Source: an uncultured Ruminococcus sp. (GTDB taxonomy: Bacteria; Bacillota; Clostridia; Oscillospirales; Acutalibacteraceae). Taken from it: a stretch of 7,124 nt of DNA. The notes under the pieces were generated by a model. That model was not told the origin of the DNA and ran no database searches. It saw only the letters and a program-made list of their open reading frames with translations. A program made the translations under genes and the position numbers. The first letter of the stretch is position 1. The number at the start of each line of letters is the position of its first letter. The DNA lies in contig CACYDD010000018.1 of the NCBI GenBank assembly GCA_902773065.1, positions 1-7,124 of the forward strand, read 5' to 3'. Shown in pieces: positions 1 through 6,714 of this stretch.

Positions 1-39
1 CTCCATCGTTTCGTCTCGAGAATTGTAATGAATAAAAAT

Positions 40-44
40 GGAGG
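40..44 (+). promoter_or_regulatory. Ribosome-binding site (GGAGG) deciding the start
   Basis: A perfect GGAGG core lies 7 bases before the ATG at 52. This favours 52 over the in-frame ATG at 28. The sequence before position 28 has no purine-rich Shine-Dalgarno, and starting there would put eight polar residues (MNKNGGTA) in front of a normal lysine-rich signal-peptide N-terminus. No convincing -35/-10 pair is visible in the available upstream bases, so the promoter must lie outside the window. Confidence 0.9.
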
Positions 45-51
45 AACGGCT

Positions 52-129
52 ATGAAAAAACGCATTATTTCCTTATTCATTGTAGTAGCATTGATTCTTG
101 GCTATATACCCATTCAGATTGCGCAAGCT
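52..129 (+). other. Sec signal peptide (residues 1-26)
   Basis: The N-terminus has MKKR, a hydrophobic core (IISLFIVVALILGYIPI) and a small-residue cleavage motif AQA at 24-26 followed by T27. This is a classical signal peptidase I layout. There is no lipobox cysteine at the cleavage point, so the protein is not predicted to be a lipoprotein. Confidence 0.9.
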
Positions 130-3100
130 ACGGGTACTACACAAGTGCTGCTTGCTACCAAGGCAGGAACTTTTTTGCAAGACAACTCCCTTTCAGAAAC
201 TTTCTGGGCAAAGACTGCATGTATTGAGTCCTCATCTGCTGGAATGCCGAGTGCAAGTGTAGCAGCTGCGTGGGATTCAACAAATCTATATCTTGGGTTA
301 GCTACAGATAATACAACCAGCATAAGCGTAACGCTGGGCGAGGAAACGGTTGATGCTACCCCCTCCAGCTCCGGTGTTTGCGAACTTGCTATTTCTTGGC
401 AAAATGCAGGGATTACGATTCAGGACTACAATCAGATTGTAACCGGACTGCTTATTACGCTTGAGGGCAATAACAGTTCTTATGAAAATGTCACTCTGGG
501 TGTAAAGATAACATCTCTTTCAGCAAATTCGGTTGCACTGAATCAAATGACAAAATACCCAACCAATACCAGCGGTATTTCGTTTAGCGCCTCTCAGGCT
601 ATATGGAACACTAGCAGCGCCGGTGTCACGAAGCTATACAAAACTGGCTATTCCTTTGCGGATCATAACAAGAATATCCTCATTACGCAAACATTGACCA
701 TTGATGACCTTCCTGTGAGCGAAGGAAAATTCAATAACGACCAAAGCGCTGAAGACTGTTATCATTTTTGGCTGAGTGATGCACAGGCAACAAACAATAC
801 AACTAACGCAGACGGTTCCGCCATTTTTTGCAGCGTATACAGAGCAGATACAACAGGTAATCTTTATATGAGAATCTGCAATGACAGAACCATTGCGAAC
901 AACTCTGCCGGAGTGCCGCTTGGAAAAGCCCTGGGCGATACGTTTGATTTGTCGGTCTTATGGAATGCCGATAATTCTGCAGCAGTTTATGTAGATGGGC
1001 AGGCTGTATATACACTTCAGAATGCAACGACAGCCAAGACAAGATACATGGGCGCAAAATGCTTACAGCTTCTTTACAATGCAACTGCGGCAGGCAAGCA
1101 CGCCGAATTCACAGTCGAAAATGTGGTCGTACATACCTCTGGTGCCACTACAGTTACTGAGTCGATTACCCAAAACGCGCTTTTGGGTAGTACCGACTTG
1201 AGTGCGGTTACTACAAGCCTTGAACTCCCTTCTGTATACTTTGATCAAACCTTGGGGTATATACCGTTGGTATGGAGCAGCTCTGACACGTCTGTAATCT
1301 CCAATTTCGGAGCCGTTACGCGTCCTGCTGACACAAACAGTCGCACAGCAACGCTAACCCTAAGTGTTTATGAAAATGACCTTTGGAGTGCTAATGTTAC
1401 TGTTTTGCCATCAAGCGGGACAGACTCCATAGCCGTGAACTGCGCTGACGAAATAACACTTGATGGTGTTCTCAACGAAAAGTTTTATTTGCATTATCAG
1501 CAATTCACTCCTTCAAACAACAGCGCTCCTTCCGGAAAAGCGGTTTCTGCTTACAATAAAAATGGCCTTTATGTCGGAGTGCAGCATAGCAATGCGGAGA
1601 AAGTGATTATTCTGCTAAATGGGCATGAAACGGTTGTTGACTTAACAAGTGGGAATCTGAGTGGCATAGGATATGCAGCAGTTTCTAATGGCGTTGCAGA
1701 AGTTCTATTGCCATGGAGCAGCTTAAATGTTGCTTTCACCGATTATAATCAACTGGTTCAAGGATTCCAGGTTACGCTAACTGGCATGGGAGGTACAACT
1801 CACCTTCTTGCTTCCACTGAGGCACTCCTCTTCACCAGTGAGCAAATAAACGAAATAGATCTTAGCGAAATGAGCAAGCTAAATGGCGCAGGTGTTACGG
1901 CGGTGACGAATCAAGCCGTATGGAATACATCAGCCAGCGGTGTAACAGGCTTATATAAAACGGGTTACACTATTATTGATCACAATAAAGACATATTCGT
2001 AACACAAACTGTGAATATCTCAAACCTGCCCATAAGCGAAGGAAAGTTTACAGACGACCAAAGCGCTCAGAATTGCTATTATTTTTGGGTGACGGATGCT
2101 CAGTCGACGGACAACACAAGCAACATCAATGGTTCGGCTATCTTTTGCAGCATCTACAGAGCTGATGCTGCAGGCAACCTGTATATGAGAATATGCGACG
2201 AGAAAAGCAGCGCAAACAACCGATCTGGGATAGCCTTGGGAAAAACCTTGGGAGAAACATTCTTACTCTCCATTAATTGGTGCGCTGATGACACAGCATA
2301 TGTATATGTAGATAATGTACTCGTGTGCCAAATGACAAATGCTACCTGTGCGAAAACGAGGTACATGGGAGCTAAATGCATCCAACTGCGCTACAATGCT
2401 TCCGCAACTGGAAATGAAGCTGTTTTCACTATCTCCAATTTTGCCATATCAGTTGCGACAACAAATTCAGTTGCTGAAGAAATCACAGCTGCCAGACTGT
2501 TGAATGGAATCAGCTTGACAGGTATTGAAACAGATGTTCCGCTTCCTGCTACGTTTAAATCTGATTATTTAGGTGATGTTCCTGTTTCATGGATAAGCTC
2601 GAACAATAGTATTTTGGATGCAGCAACCGGAGATGTCACAAGGCCTACGGGTGGTAATAGCGTTACCGTACAATTGAGTGCTGTTTTCGATGAAACCACT
2701 CTCTGGACTGTAAACGCTACAATCTTGCCAGCGATTGTAGAAGCAGCCGGCCCTTATCCCGCATCCCCCAATAAAATAACTGCTGCATATGTCTCATCTG
2801 GGATTACTATCGATGGAAAACTGCGCGAATACAGTTGGTTGCTCAACACGCGTGTTTTGACCAGCAATTATATGACAGCAGGCAAATTTGGTGTCCTGTG
2901 GGATTCGGAGAATATCTATCTTGCAGCGCAGGTCAAGAATAGCGCCACAATGACCTTAACAATCAACGGCTTAACTTCAAGTATTGACACTTCAACATTG
3001 GGGGTCACCGGAGATTTTTCTGTTGGTGAAATTGCGAAGAGAAATACTTATATCGAAGTGTCAATTCCGCTCTCTGAGCTGAATATTACCCTGAGTGATT

Positions 3101-6100
3101 ATAATACTGCCGTGCCAATGTCAGTCTCGCTTGATGGCAACACATACTCCGGTACGGTAAAACTCACAAGCATAGAATGGTTTGCCGCAGGCAATGAGTA
3201 CAGACCGCTTCCTGCATCATTGAAAAACACAGTTAAAACAGGCTCGGATAATCCTGTCAGCGGTTATCAGGGGTATGAGCAGACAAACGATGGCTGGCGT
3301 ATGTACGATCTGTATAACGCAAATGGCGTAAATCCTTCTTTGGTCCGAACATATGTAATTCATATCGGCGATGACCTTTATGAGCCGTTAAAAGAAAGGG
3401 ACAGAACAACCTATATCGAATTTGATTTCTTGGCACATTCTTTGCCGATTTATGAAATAACGCCGACCATTAGTCTATCAACTAATTTTGCCTCCTATGG
3501 TATGACGTGGTTTGCTGCCGACGAGATAAATGAATCCAGAAACGCCAATACACTTTCTATGGGCATATTCAATACAGAAAGAGGGTTGGTTTTTGCAGCT
3601 CTGCCCAGCAGCGGCGTTCCGACTGTATATTTCCTGAATAAGAGCGTTGGAGATCTTTTCCGTGTAGGAACAGCCTGGAAAACAAATGGCGATGTTATTC
3701 TGTATATTGATGGGCAGCAGTTTGCAACAATTGCCGGACTGGAGTGTCCACGCAAGTCCTTTGGCAATAAATGTGTTGCATTTAACCTGATTCGCAATGA
3801 AACACCTGCATTAAGCAACAGCGACAACATGGATGTTTCAATCAGCAATGTTGCCATGGGCCATTCGTATGATGATCATCCAATCGACACGATAACCTTT
3901 GAAACGATTGCAGGTGCAAACGAAAGTGAGACCAACGTTGTTTCCAATTTAACGCTTCCGCTTACTTATGCCGATCCCATTTTGGACATTGTTCATACTG
4001 CAACGTGGACAACTTCTGATCCGAACGTTATCTCAATCACAGGCATGGTTACTCGCCCGGTTTCCGGAGAAGCAAATGTTACTGTAACGGTAACGCTTGA
4101 GGATGGGGAGACAAAGGCATTTGAGCTAACCGTTCCGGGAATTTCAAACAGCAGTGGCGACGTGTTGGTTGTACGAAGAGATTATACGCCAGCCACCGGC
4201 ATCGGCTTGGAGACCGATTCTTACCAATTCACATTGGATGAGGAGAATTCTTCGGTAATACGAGATTTGGGTGCAATCACCGCAATCAATGTCGTTGAGC
4301 TTCATGATGGCGATTCTTTTGCCCGGCTGAACGAAGAAGTGCTGACTTTATGGGTAAGTGATGATAATGAAACATATACCCAAGTCGAGGGCTTCAAGCT
4401 ATTGCATAAAGAAAGTATCTGGTACTTGTATGGCTTTTCCGCGGAAGGCAGATATGTAAAGGTGCATTGTACCCATTATAACGGTAAAGAAGCAGATTTT
4501 TCTGGTCCTGTTGCCACAATGATAGTTGCATATAACGAAGCTGTCTTCGGTGCAGGCGGAAGCCCGTTTACAAACCTGTCACAATACATCCTCACCAACA
4601 ATTCCGGAATAGAGCGATTTGACTATGCATGGCAAATCAACAAGCTCAGTCTGGGAATTAACGGAAGTGATGCATCCATCCGTGTCTTTTTAGGAGATGA
4701 CCTGCTTTATCACTACGTTGAAGGAAATAACGTCTATGTCAGAGTGCCATATCTTGATGATGGGGCTTCCGTTATTCTGACAGTATTGTCCGGCAATACC
4801 GATGCAATGGATATTGCGAATAAAGAATATGTTTACGAAGTTACATATGGCACAAAAGAAGCTTGGGTAGTTAGCGACGGTGCGCACTGGATCCTTAAGT
4901 TGAACAATGGCGATATTCTCGTTCTTGGCGGCAGTAATAATATGCTTTGGCGGGCAATTTCGCATGACGGCGGGCGGACATGGACAAATAAGGCTAATAT
5001 TTCATGTTCAAGCAACTATATTACCGAAGGAGGCGGATTTATTTACAACAGTGTAACTGGCAGGATAATGTTCCATGGTCATAACGTTGTAAACTGGAAT
5101 GCCAGCGATATGTCTCTTTCGGATTGCGCAACCAATATTATATATTCGGATGACAACGGAGCAACATGGGCTCAGTTGGGCACTGTGCAGTCTGACTCAA
5201 CTTATCTGCTTTCGTATACAGACGGCATACAGTTGTCTTGCTATGACGGAACTGGCCCGAATGTTGATTTTGTATTCCCTCTTGGTGCGCAATACAACAA
5301 CAGCGGAGCATTCTGCGGAAGAGTTGCTTACTCTGCAGATGGTGGTTTAACATGGCAAACAAGCGCAACAAAGATAATCTATCAGCAGGCGGCGGCATTT
5401 GAATGTGGTGTTTCGGAGTGCACTATTCAGGAACGCTCAGATGGTGTACTGGTTCTTTTGGGGAGAAATCAAGGCAGCGGCACCAATCACTTTGCAAAAT
5501 CTTATTCTTATGACCATGGCCTAACGTGGCAAACACCTGCGTCATTATCAAGCGTGTACTCTGTCAACACGCAGCCGATCATGTTTATTTACAACAACGA
5601 TCCGATGTTGGCATGGGGAGGAAACAATATCCTCGGTGATAATAGTTATGTCCGCACGCCGTACAATATTGCTGTATCAGAGGATGGCATGGAAACATTC
5701 CGCAACATTCAGGATCTGTACTCAAAGTACTCACTTCAGGGCCTGACATACTATTCCAATAATCGAATCACAAATCCAACGGTACAGGTTACAGATGATG
5801 ATTCTTTTGTGACCATATGGTGGAACTCTACAGATGGATGGGCAACGACAAATACGGTTGTAATGCATGTTGAGGATTTCTATGATTTCTTCTATCACTC
5901 AAAAGGTGCCTACGATTCCTTCGAGCATGGTACCGTAAGATACGAGGGATGGGAAACTGCAAGAGGTGAAGCGACGCTTTCTGATGAGCAGGCGTCTGAG
6001 GGCGATTACTCGATGAAGCTCTCGACCGCCGTTGCTGCTCGTTCAATACCGTATTTACAGAACGGGACGGTCTCAATGGATGTGTACGTCGATGCTAATG

Positions 6101-6714
6101 CTGAATTTACCGTAGAGCTTCAGTCAGCGTTCTCAAGTATTTACGGGTCAGGAGCTCCTGTAGGGTTCTCGGTAGAAGATTATGGTGTAACTTTCCTTGG
6201 CGCTGCATCTGAGTCTGGGTTGACGCTTCAAAACGGATGGAACAACGTCACCTTCGGTGTTCAAATGGATGCACAAATACCGACGGTTTCTATTTCAGTT
6301 AATAATTCCTCACCTGTAGTTATGCCTGTAAACCTGAACATTGGCGATTATATTACATTTATTACCATTACAAACATTGGCACAATTTACGTAGATAATA
6401 TGTTGGTAATAGATGATCAAGACGCCGCCCAGCATGAAGCAATCAATGAAAGTGTTTCAGTATCAGCAAATACTACTACATTGCATGTAAATTCTTCCCC
6501 CAGTTCAGTTGTGCTTTCTGCCAGTGTCACCAATCCATGTGATGATTATTCTGGCTTGTCGTGGATCAGTAGCAATGAGGCTGTTGTTAGAGTTACAGAC
6601 AACGGGAATGGAAGTGCCTTGGCATCGGCAGTAGGAAACGGTACGGCTGTGATTACTGTAATTGCCAATGACGGCAGTGGGGCGTTAGACAGTATAACAA
6701 TAACTGTAAACTAA
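52..6714 (+). CDS. Giant secreted multidomain protein with Asp-box (sialidase-like) beta-propeller
   Basis: This is a 2220-residue extracellular protein. A signal peptide (1-26) is followed by three composite units (CBM9/DOMON-like, LamG-like, aBig_2-like; about 30-453, 460-893, 909-1363). Then come a discoidin-like segment (about 1364-1503), a DUF2341-like segment (about 1504-1604), a five-Asp-box propeller (about 1605-1950), a jelly roll (about 1953-2123) and a Big_2-like Ig domain (about 2134-2220). Domain calls come from motif reading by eye; the Asp boxes and Ig motifs are clear, the binding-module families less so. The inferred role is binding, and perhaps cleaving, a glycan outside the cell; the substrate is unknown. 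The propeller has the E1789/R1805 motif of sialidases but not the N-terminal Arg-Ile-Pro motif, so it may be another glycosidase or a lectin. No wall or membrane anchor follows the last Ig fold. The frame is open throughout with no sign of frameshift. No neighbouring gene is in view, so operon context is unknown. Confidence 0.93.
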   Translation: MKKRIISLFIVVALILGYIPIQIAQATGTTQVLLATKAGTFLQDNSLSETFWAKTACIESSSAGMPSASVAAAWDSTNLYLGLATDNTTSISVTLGEETVDATPSSSGVCELAISWQNAGITIQDYNQIVTGLLITLEGNNSSYENVTLGVKITSLSANSVALNQMTKYPTNTSGISFSASQAIWNTSSAGVTKLYKTGYSFADHNKNILITQTLTIDDLPVSEGKFNNDQSAEDCYHFWLSDAQATNNTTNADGSAIFCSVYRADTTGNLYMRICNDRTIANNSAGVPLGKALGDTFDLSVLWNADNSAAVYVDGQAVYTLQNATTAKTRYMGAKCLQLLYNATAAGKHAEFTVENVVVHTSGATTVTESITQNALLGSTDLSAVTTSLELPSVYFDQTLGYIPLVWSSSDTSVISNFGAVTRPADTNSRTATLTLSVYENDLWSANVTVLPSSGTDSIAVNCADEITLDGVLNEKFYLHYQQFTPSNNSAPSGKAVSAYNKNGLYVGVQHSNAEKVIILLNGHETVVDLTSGNLSGIGYAAVSNGVAEVLLPWSSLNVAFTDYNQLVQGFQVTLTGMGGTTHLLASTEALLFTSEQINEIDLSEMSKLNGAGVTAVTNQAVWNTSASGVTGLYKTGYTIIDHNKDIFVTQTVNISNLPISEGKFTDDQSAQNCYYFWVTDAQSTDNTSNINGSAIFCSIYRADAAGNLYMRICDEKSSANNRSGIALGKTLGETFLLSINWCADDTAYVYVDNVLVCQMTNATCAKTRYMGAKCIQLRYNASATGNEAVFTISNFAISVATTNSVAEEITAARLLNGISLTGIETDVPLPATFKSDYLGDVPVSWISSNNSILDAATGDVTRPTGGNSVTVQLSAVFDETTLWTVNATILPAIVEAAGPYPASPNKITAAYVSSGITIDGKLREYSWLLNTRVLTSNYMTAGKFGVLWDSENIYLAAQVKNSATMTLTINGLTSSIDTSTLGVTGDFSVGEIAKRNTYIEVSIPLSELNITLSDYNTAVPMSVSLDGNTYSGTVKLTSIEWFAAGNEYRPLPASLKNTVKTGSDNPVSGYQGYEQTNDGWRMYDLYNANGVNPSLVRTYVIHIGDDLYEPLKERDRTTYIEFDFLAHSLPIYEITPTISLSTNFASYGMTWFAADEINESRNANTLSMGIFNTERGLVFAALPSSGVPTVYFLNKSVGDLFRVGTAWKTNGDVILYIDGQQFATIAGLECPRKSFGNKCVAFNLIRNETPALSNSDNMDVSISNVAMGHSYDDHPIDTITFETIAGANESETNVVSNLTLPLTYADPILDIVHTATWTTSDPNVISITGMVTRPVSGEANVTVTVTLEDGETKAFELTVPGISNSSGDVLVVRRDYTPATGIGLETDSYQFTLDEENSSVIRDLGAITAINVVELHDGDSFARLNEEVLTLWVSDDNETYTQVEGFKLLHKESIWYLYGFSAEGRYVKVHCTHYNGKEADFSGPVATMIVAYNEAVFGAGGSPFTNLSQYILTNNSGIERFDYAWQINKLSLGINGSDASIRVFLGDDLLYHYVEGNNVYVRVPYLDDGASVILTVLSGNTDAMDIANKEYVYEVTYGTKEAWVVSDGAHWILKLNNGDILVLGGSNNMLWRAISHDGGRTWTNKANISCSSNYITEGGGFIYNSVTGRIMFHGHNVVNWNASDMSLSDCATNIIYSDDNGATWAQLGTVQSDSTYLLSYTDGIQLSCYDGTGPNVDFVFPLGAQYNNSGAFCGRVAYSADGGLTWQTSATKIIYQQAAAFECGVSECTIQERSDGVLVLLGRNQGSGTNHFAKSYSYDHGLTWQTPASLSSVYSVNTQPIMFIYNNDPMLAWGGNNILGDNSYVRTPYNIAVSEDGMETFRNIQDLYSKYSLQGLTYYSNNRITNPTVQVTDDDSFVTIWWNSTDGWATTNTVVMHVEDFYDFFYHSKGAYDSFEHGTVRYEGWETARGEATLSDEQASEGDYSMKLSTAVAARSIPYLQNGTVSMDVYVDANAEFTVELQSAFSSIYGSGAPVGFSVEDYGVTFLGAASESGLTLQNGWNNVTFGVQMDAQIPTVSISVNNSSPVVMPVNLNIGDYITFITITNIGTIYVDNMLVIDDQDAAQHEAINESVSVSANTTTLHVNSSPSSVVLSASVTNPCDDYSGLSWISSNEAVVRVTDNGNGSALASAVGNGTAVITVIANDGSGALDSITITVN
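139..1410 (+). repeat. Composite unit 1: CBM9/DOMON-like + LamG-like + aBig_2-like (residues ~30-453)
   Basis: The first part (about 30-170) has the CBM9/DOMON pattern: an acidic/aromatic segment (LSETFWAK), then AAAWDSTNLYLGL, then a strand with a DYNQIVTG turn. The second (about 180-362) is a jelly-roll candidate, with LYKTGY, SEGKF, GNLYMRIC and a VYVDGQ strand typical of LamG-like folds. The third (about 371-453) reads as an atrophied Ig domain: VWSSSDTSVIS, GAVTRP, then an LWSANVTVLP end strand. Module order and many residues recur in unit 2 at an offset of 439-440 residues. Binding function is inferred from the fold classes; no ligand is evident. Confidence 0.75.
1429..2730 (+). repeat. 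Composite unit 2: close paralogue of unit 1 (residues ~460-893)
   Basis: The module order matches unit 1. ITLDGVLNEKF opens the CBM9/DOMON-like part. The jelly roll starts at W624 (W185 in unit 1), and the aBig_2-like domain ends LWTVNATILP at 884-893. In the jelly-roll block from I184 to C276 against V623 to C715 I count 63 identical residues of 93, with no gap. Codons differ synonymously in many identical positions (for example all but one codon of YKTGY). The duplication is therefore old and the protein sequence has been held by selection. Cysteines 236/675, 260/699, 276/715 and 337/776 are shared. Unit 2 adds C744, C759 and C766. Confidence 0.8.
2776..4140 (+). repeat. Composite unit 3: diverged copy (residues ~909-1363)
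   Basis: The opening segment is the clearest CBM9/DOMON-like pattern of the three: ITIDGKLREYSW, then FGVLWDSENIYLAAQV. The jelly roll (about 1062-1272) is longer and much diverged, but keeps the WKTNGDVILYIDGQQ strand and the GNKC motif (C1241), which aligns with C337 and C776. The aBig_2-like domain (about 1278-1363) has WTTSDPNVISITG, VTRP and a closing FELTVPG. The greater divergence suggests that unit 3 split off before units 1 and 2 separated, or serves a different ligand. Confidence 0.68.
4141..4560 (+). other. Discoidin-like (F5/8 type C-like) segment, residues ~1364-1503
   Basis: The segment resembles a discoidin/CBM32-type jelly roll. Features are a strand with SVIRDLGAITAINVVEL, then LTLWVSDDNETYTQV (compare the usual 'v.vS.Dg..w..v' pattern), then GRYVKVHCTHYNG (compare 'aRYVRv'). 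The order and spacing of these three motifs fit the family. The segment sits between the third aBig_2-like domain and the DUF2341-like part. It is assigned by pattern only, and any ligand is unknown. Confidence 0.6.
4561..4863 (+). other. DUF2341-like segment, residues ~1504-1604
   Basis: The order of motifs resembles DUF2341. An early strand has YILTNNSG, then IRVFLGDDLLYHYVEGN, then VYVRVPYLDDGASVILTVLSGN, matching the family's 'dlRf...g..l.y.ie......vWVkvP.l.ag....i.l.yGn' layout. The family has no established biochemical activity and occurs in secreted multidomain proteins. Here it leads directly into the propeller, possibly as a packing or binding partner. The match is by eye and moderate. 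Confidence 0.5.
4864..5901 (+). other. Sialidase-superfamily beta-propeller (BNR/Asp-box), residues ~1605-1950
   Basis: Five Asp boxes are visible: SHDGGRTW (1637), SDDNGATW (1699), SADGGLTW (1761), SYDHGLTW (1819) and the degenerate SEDGMETF (1876). They are spaced 62, 62, 58 and 57 residues apart, as expected for successive propeller blades. Between boxes three and four, ECTIQERSDG (1789-1798) and GRN (1804-1806) match the GH33 pattern holding the catalytic Glu and an arginine of the carboxylate-binding triad. R1868 and R1905 (NNRITNP) are candidates for further binding arginines. The first triad arginine (the R of R-I-P) is not found before the first box; the corresponding stretch reads AHWILKLNNGDILVL. 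No obvious acid/base Asp or YSCL-type tyrosine motif is seen. It is therefore a member of the fold with uncertain activity. Confidence 0.83.
5908..6420 (+). other. C-terminal jelly-roll domain, residues ~1953-2123
   Basis: The segment opens with YDSFEHG and continues with ATLSDEQASEGDYSMKL, where GDYSMKL is typical of carbohydrate-binding jelly rolls. It then has VSMDVYVDANAEFTVEL and ends in GTIYVDNMLVIDD. The 'FE.G......EG.ySmkl.....yvDn..v' pattern is common in LamG/CBM4-type domains attached to bacterial glycosidases. It is not a copy of the jelly rolls in units 1-3. Its position just after the propeller suggests a substrate-binding role, which is inferred. Confidence 0.6.
6451..6711 (+). 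other. Terminal Big_2-like Ig domain, residues ~2134-2220
   Basis: The segment has the usual Big_2 layout: SVSVSANTTTLHV, then LSWISSNEAVVRVTDNGNG, then ASAVGNGTAVITVIANDG, ending SITITVN immediately before the stop codon. Such domains act as spacers in surface and secreted proteins. The protein ends exactly with the last strand, so no sorting signal follows. Confidence 0.85.

Noticed and set aside
28..51. Alternative upstream in-frame ATG at 28
   Set aside because: It has no Shine-Dalgarno and would add eight polar residues before the signal peptide. The ATG at 52 has a well-spaced GGAGG.
803..1084. Minus-strand and other-frame open frames inside the large gene (also at 3495-3857, 4690-5015 and 5138-5398)
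   Set aside because: They lie opposite or out of frame with a clearly coding, domain-bearing frame and have no recognisable motifs. They are shadows.
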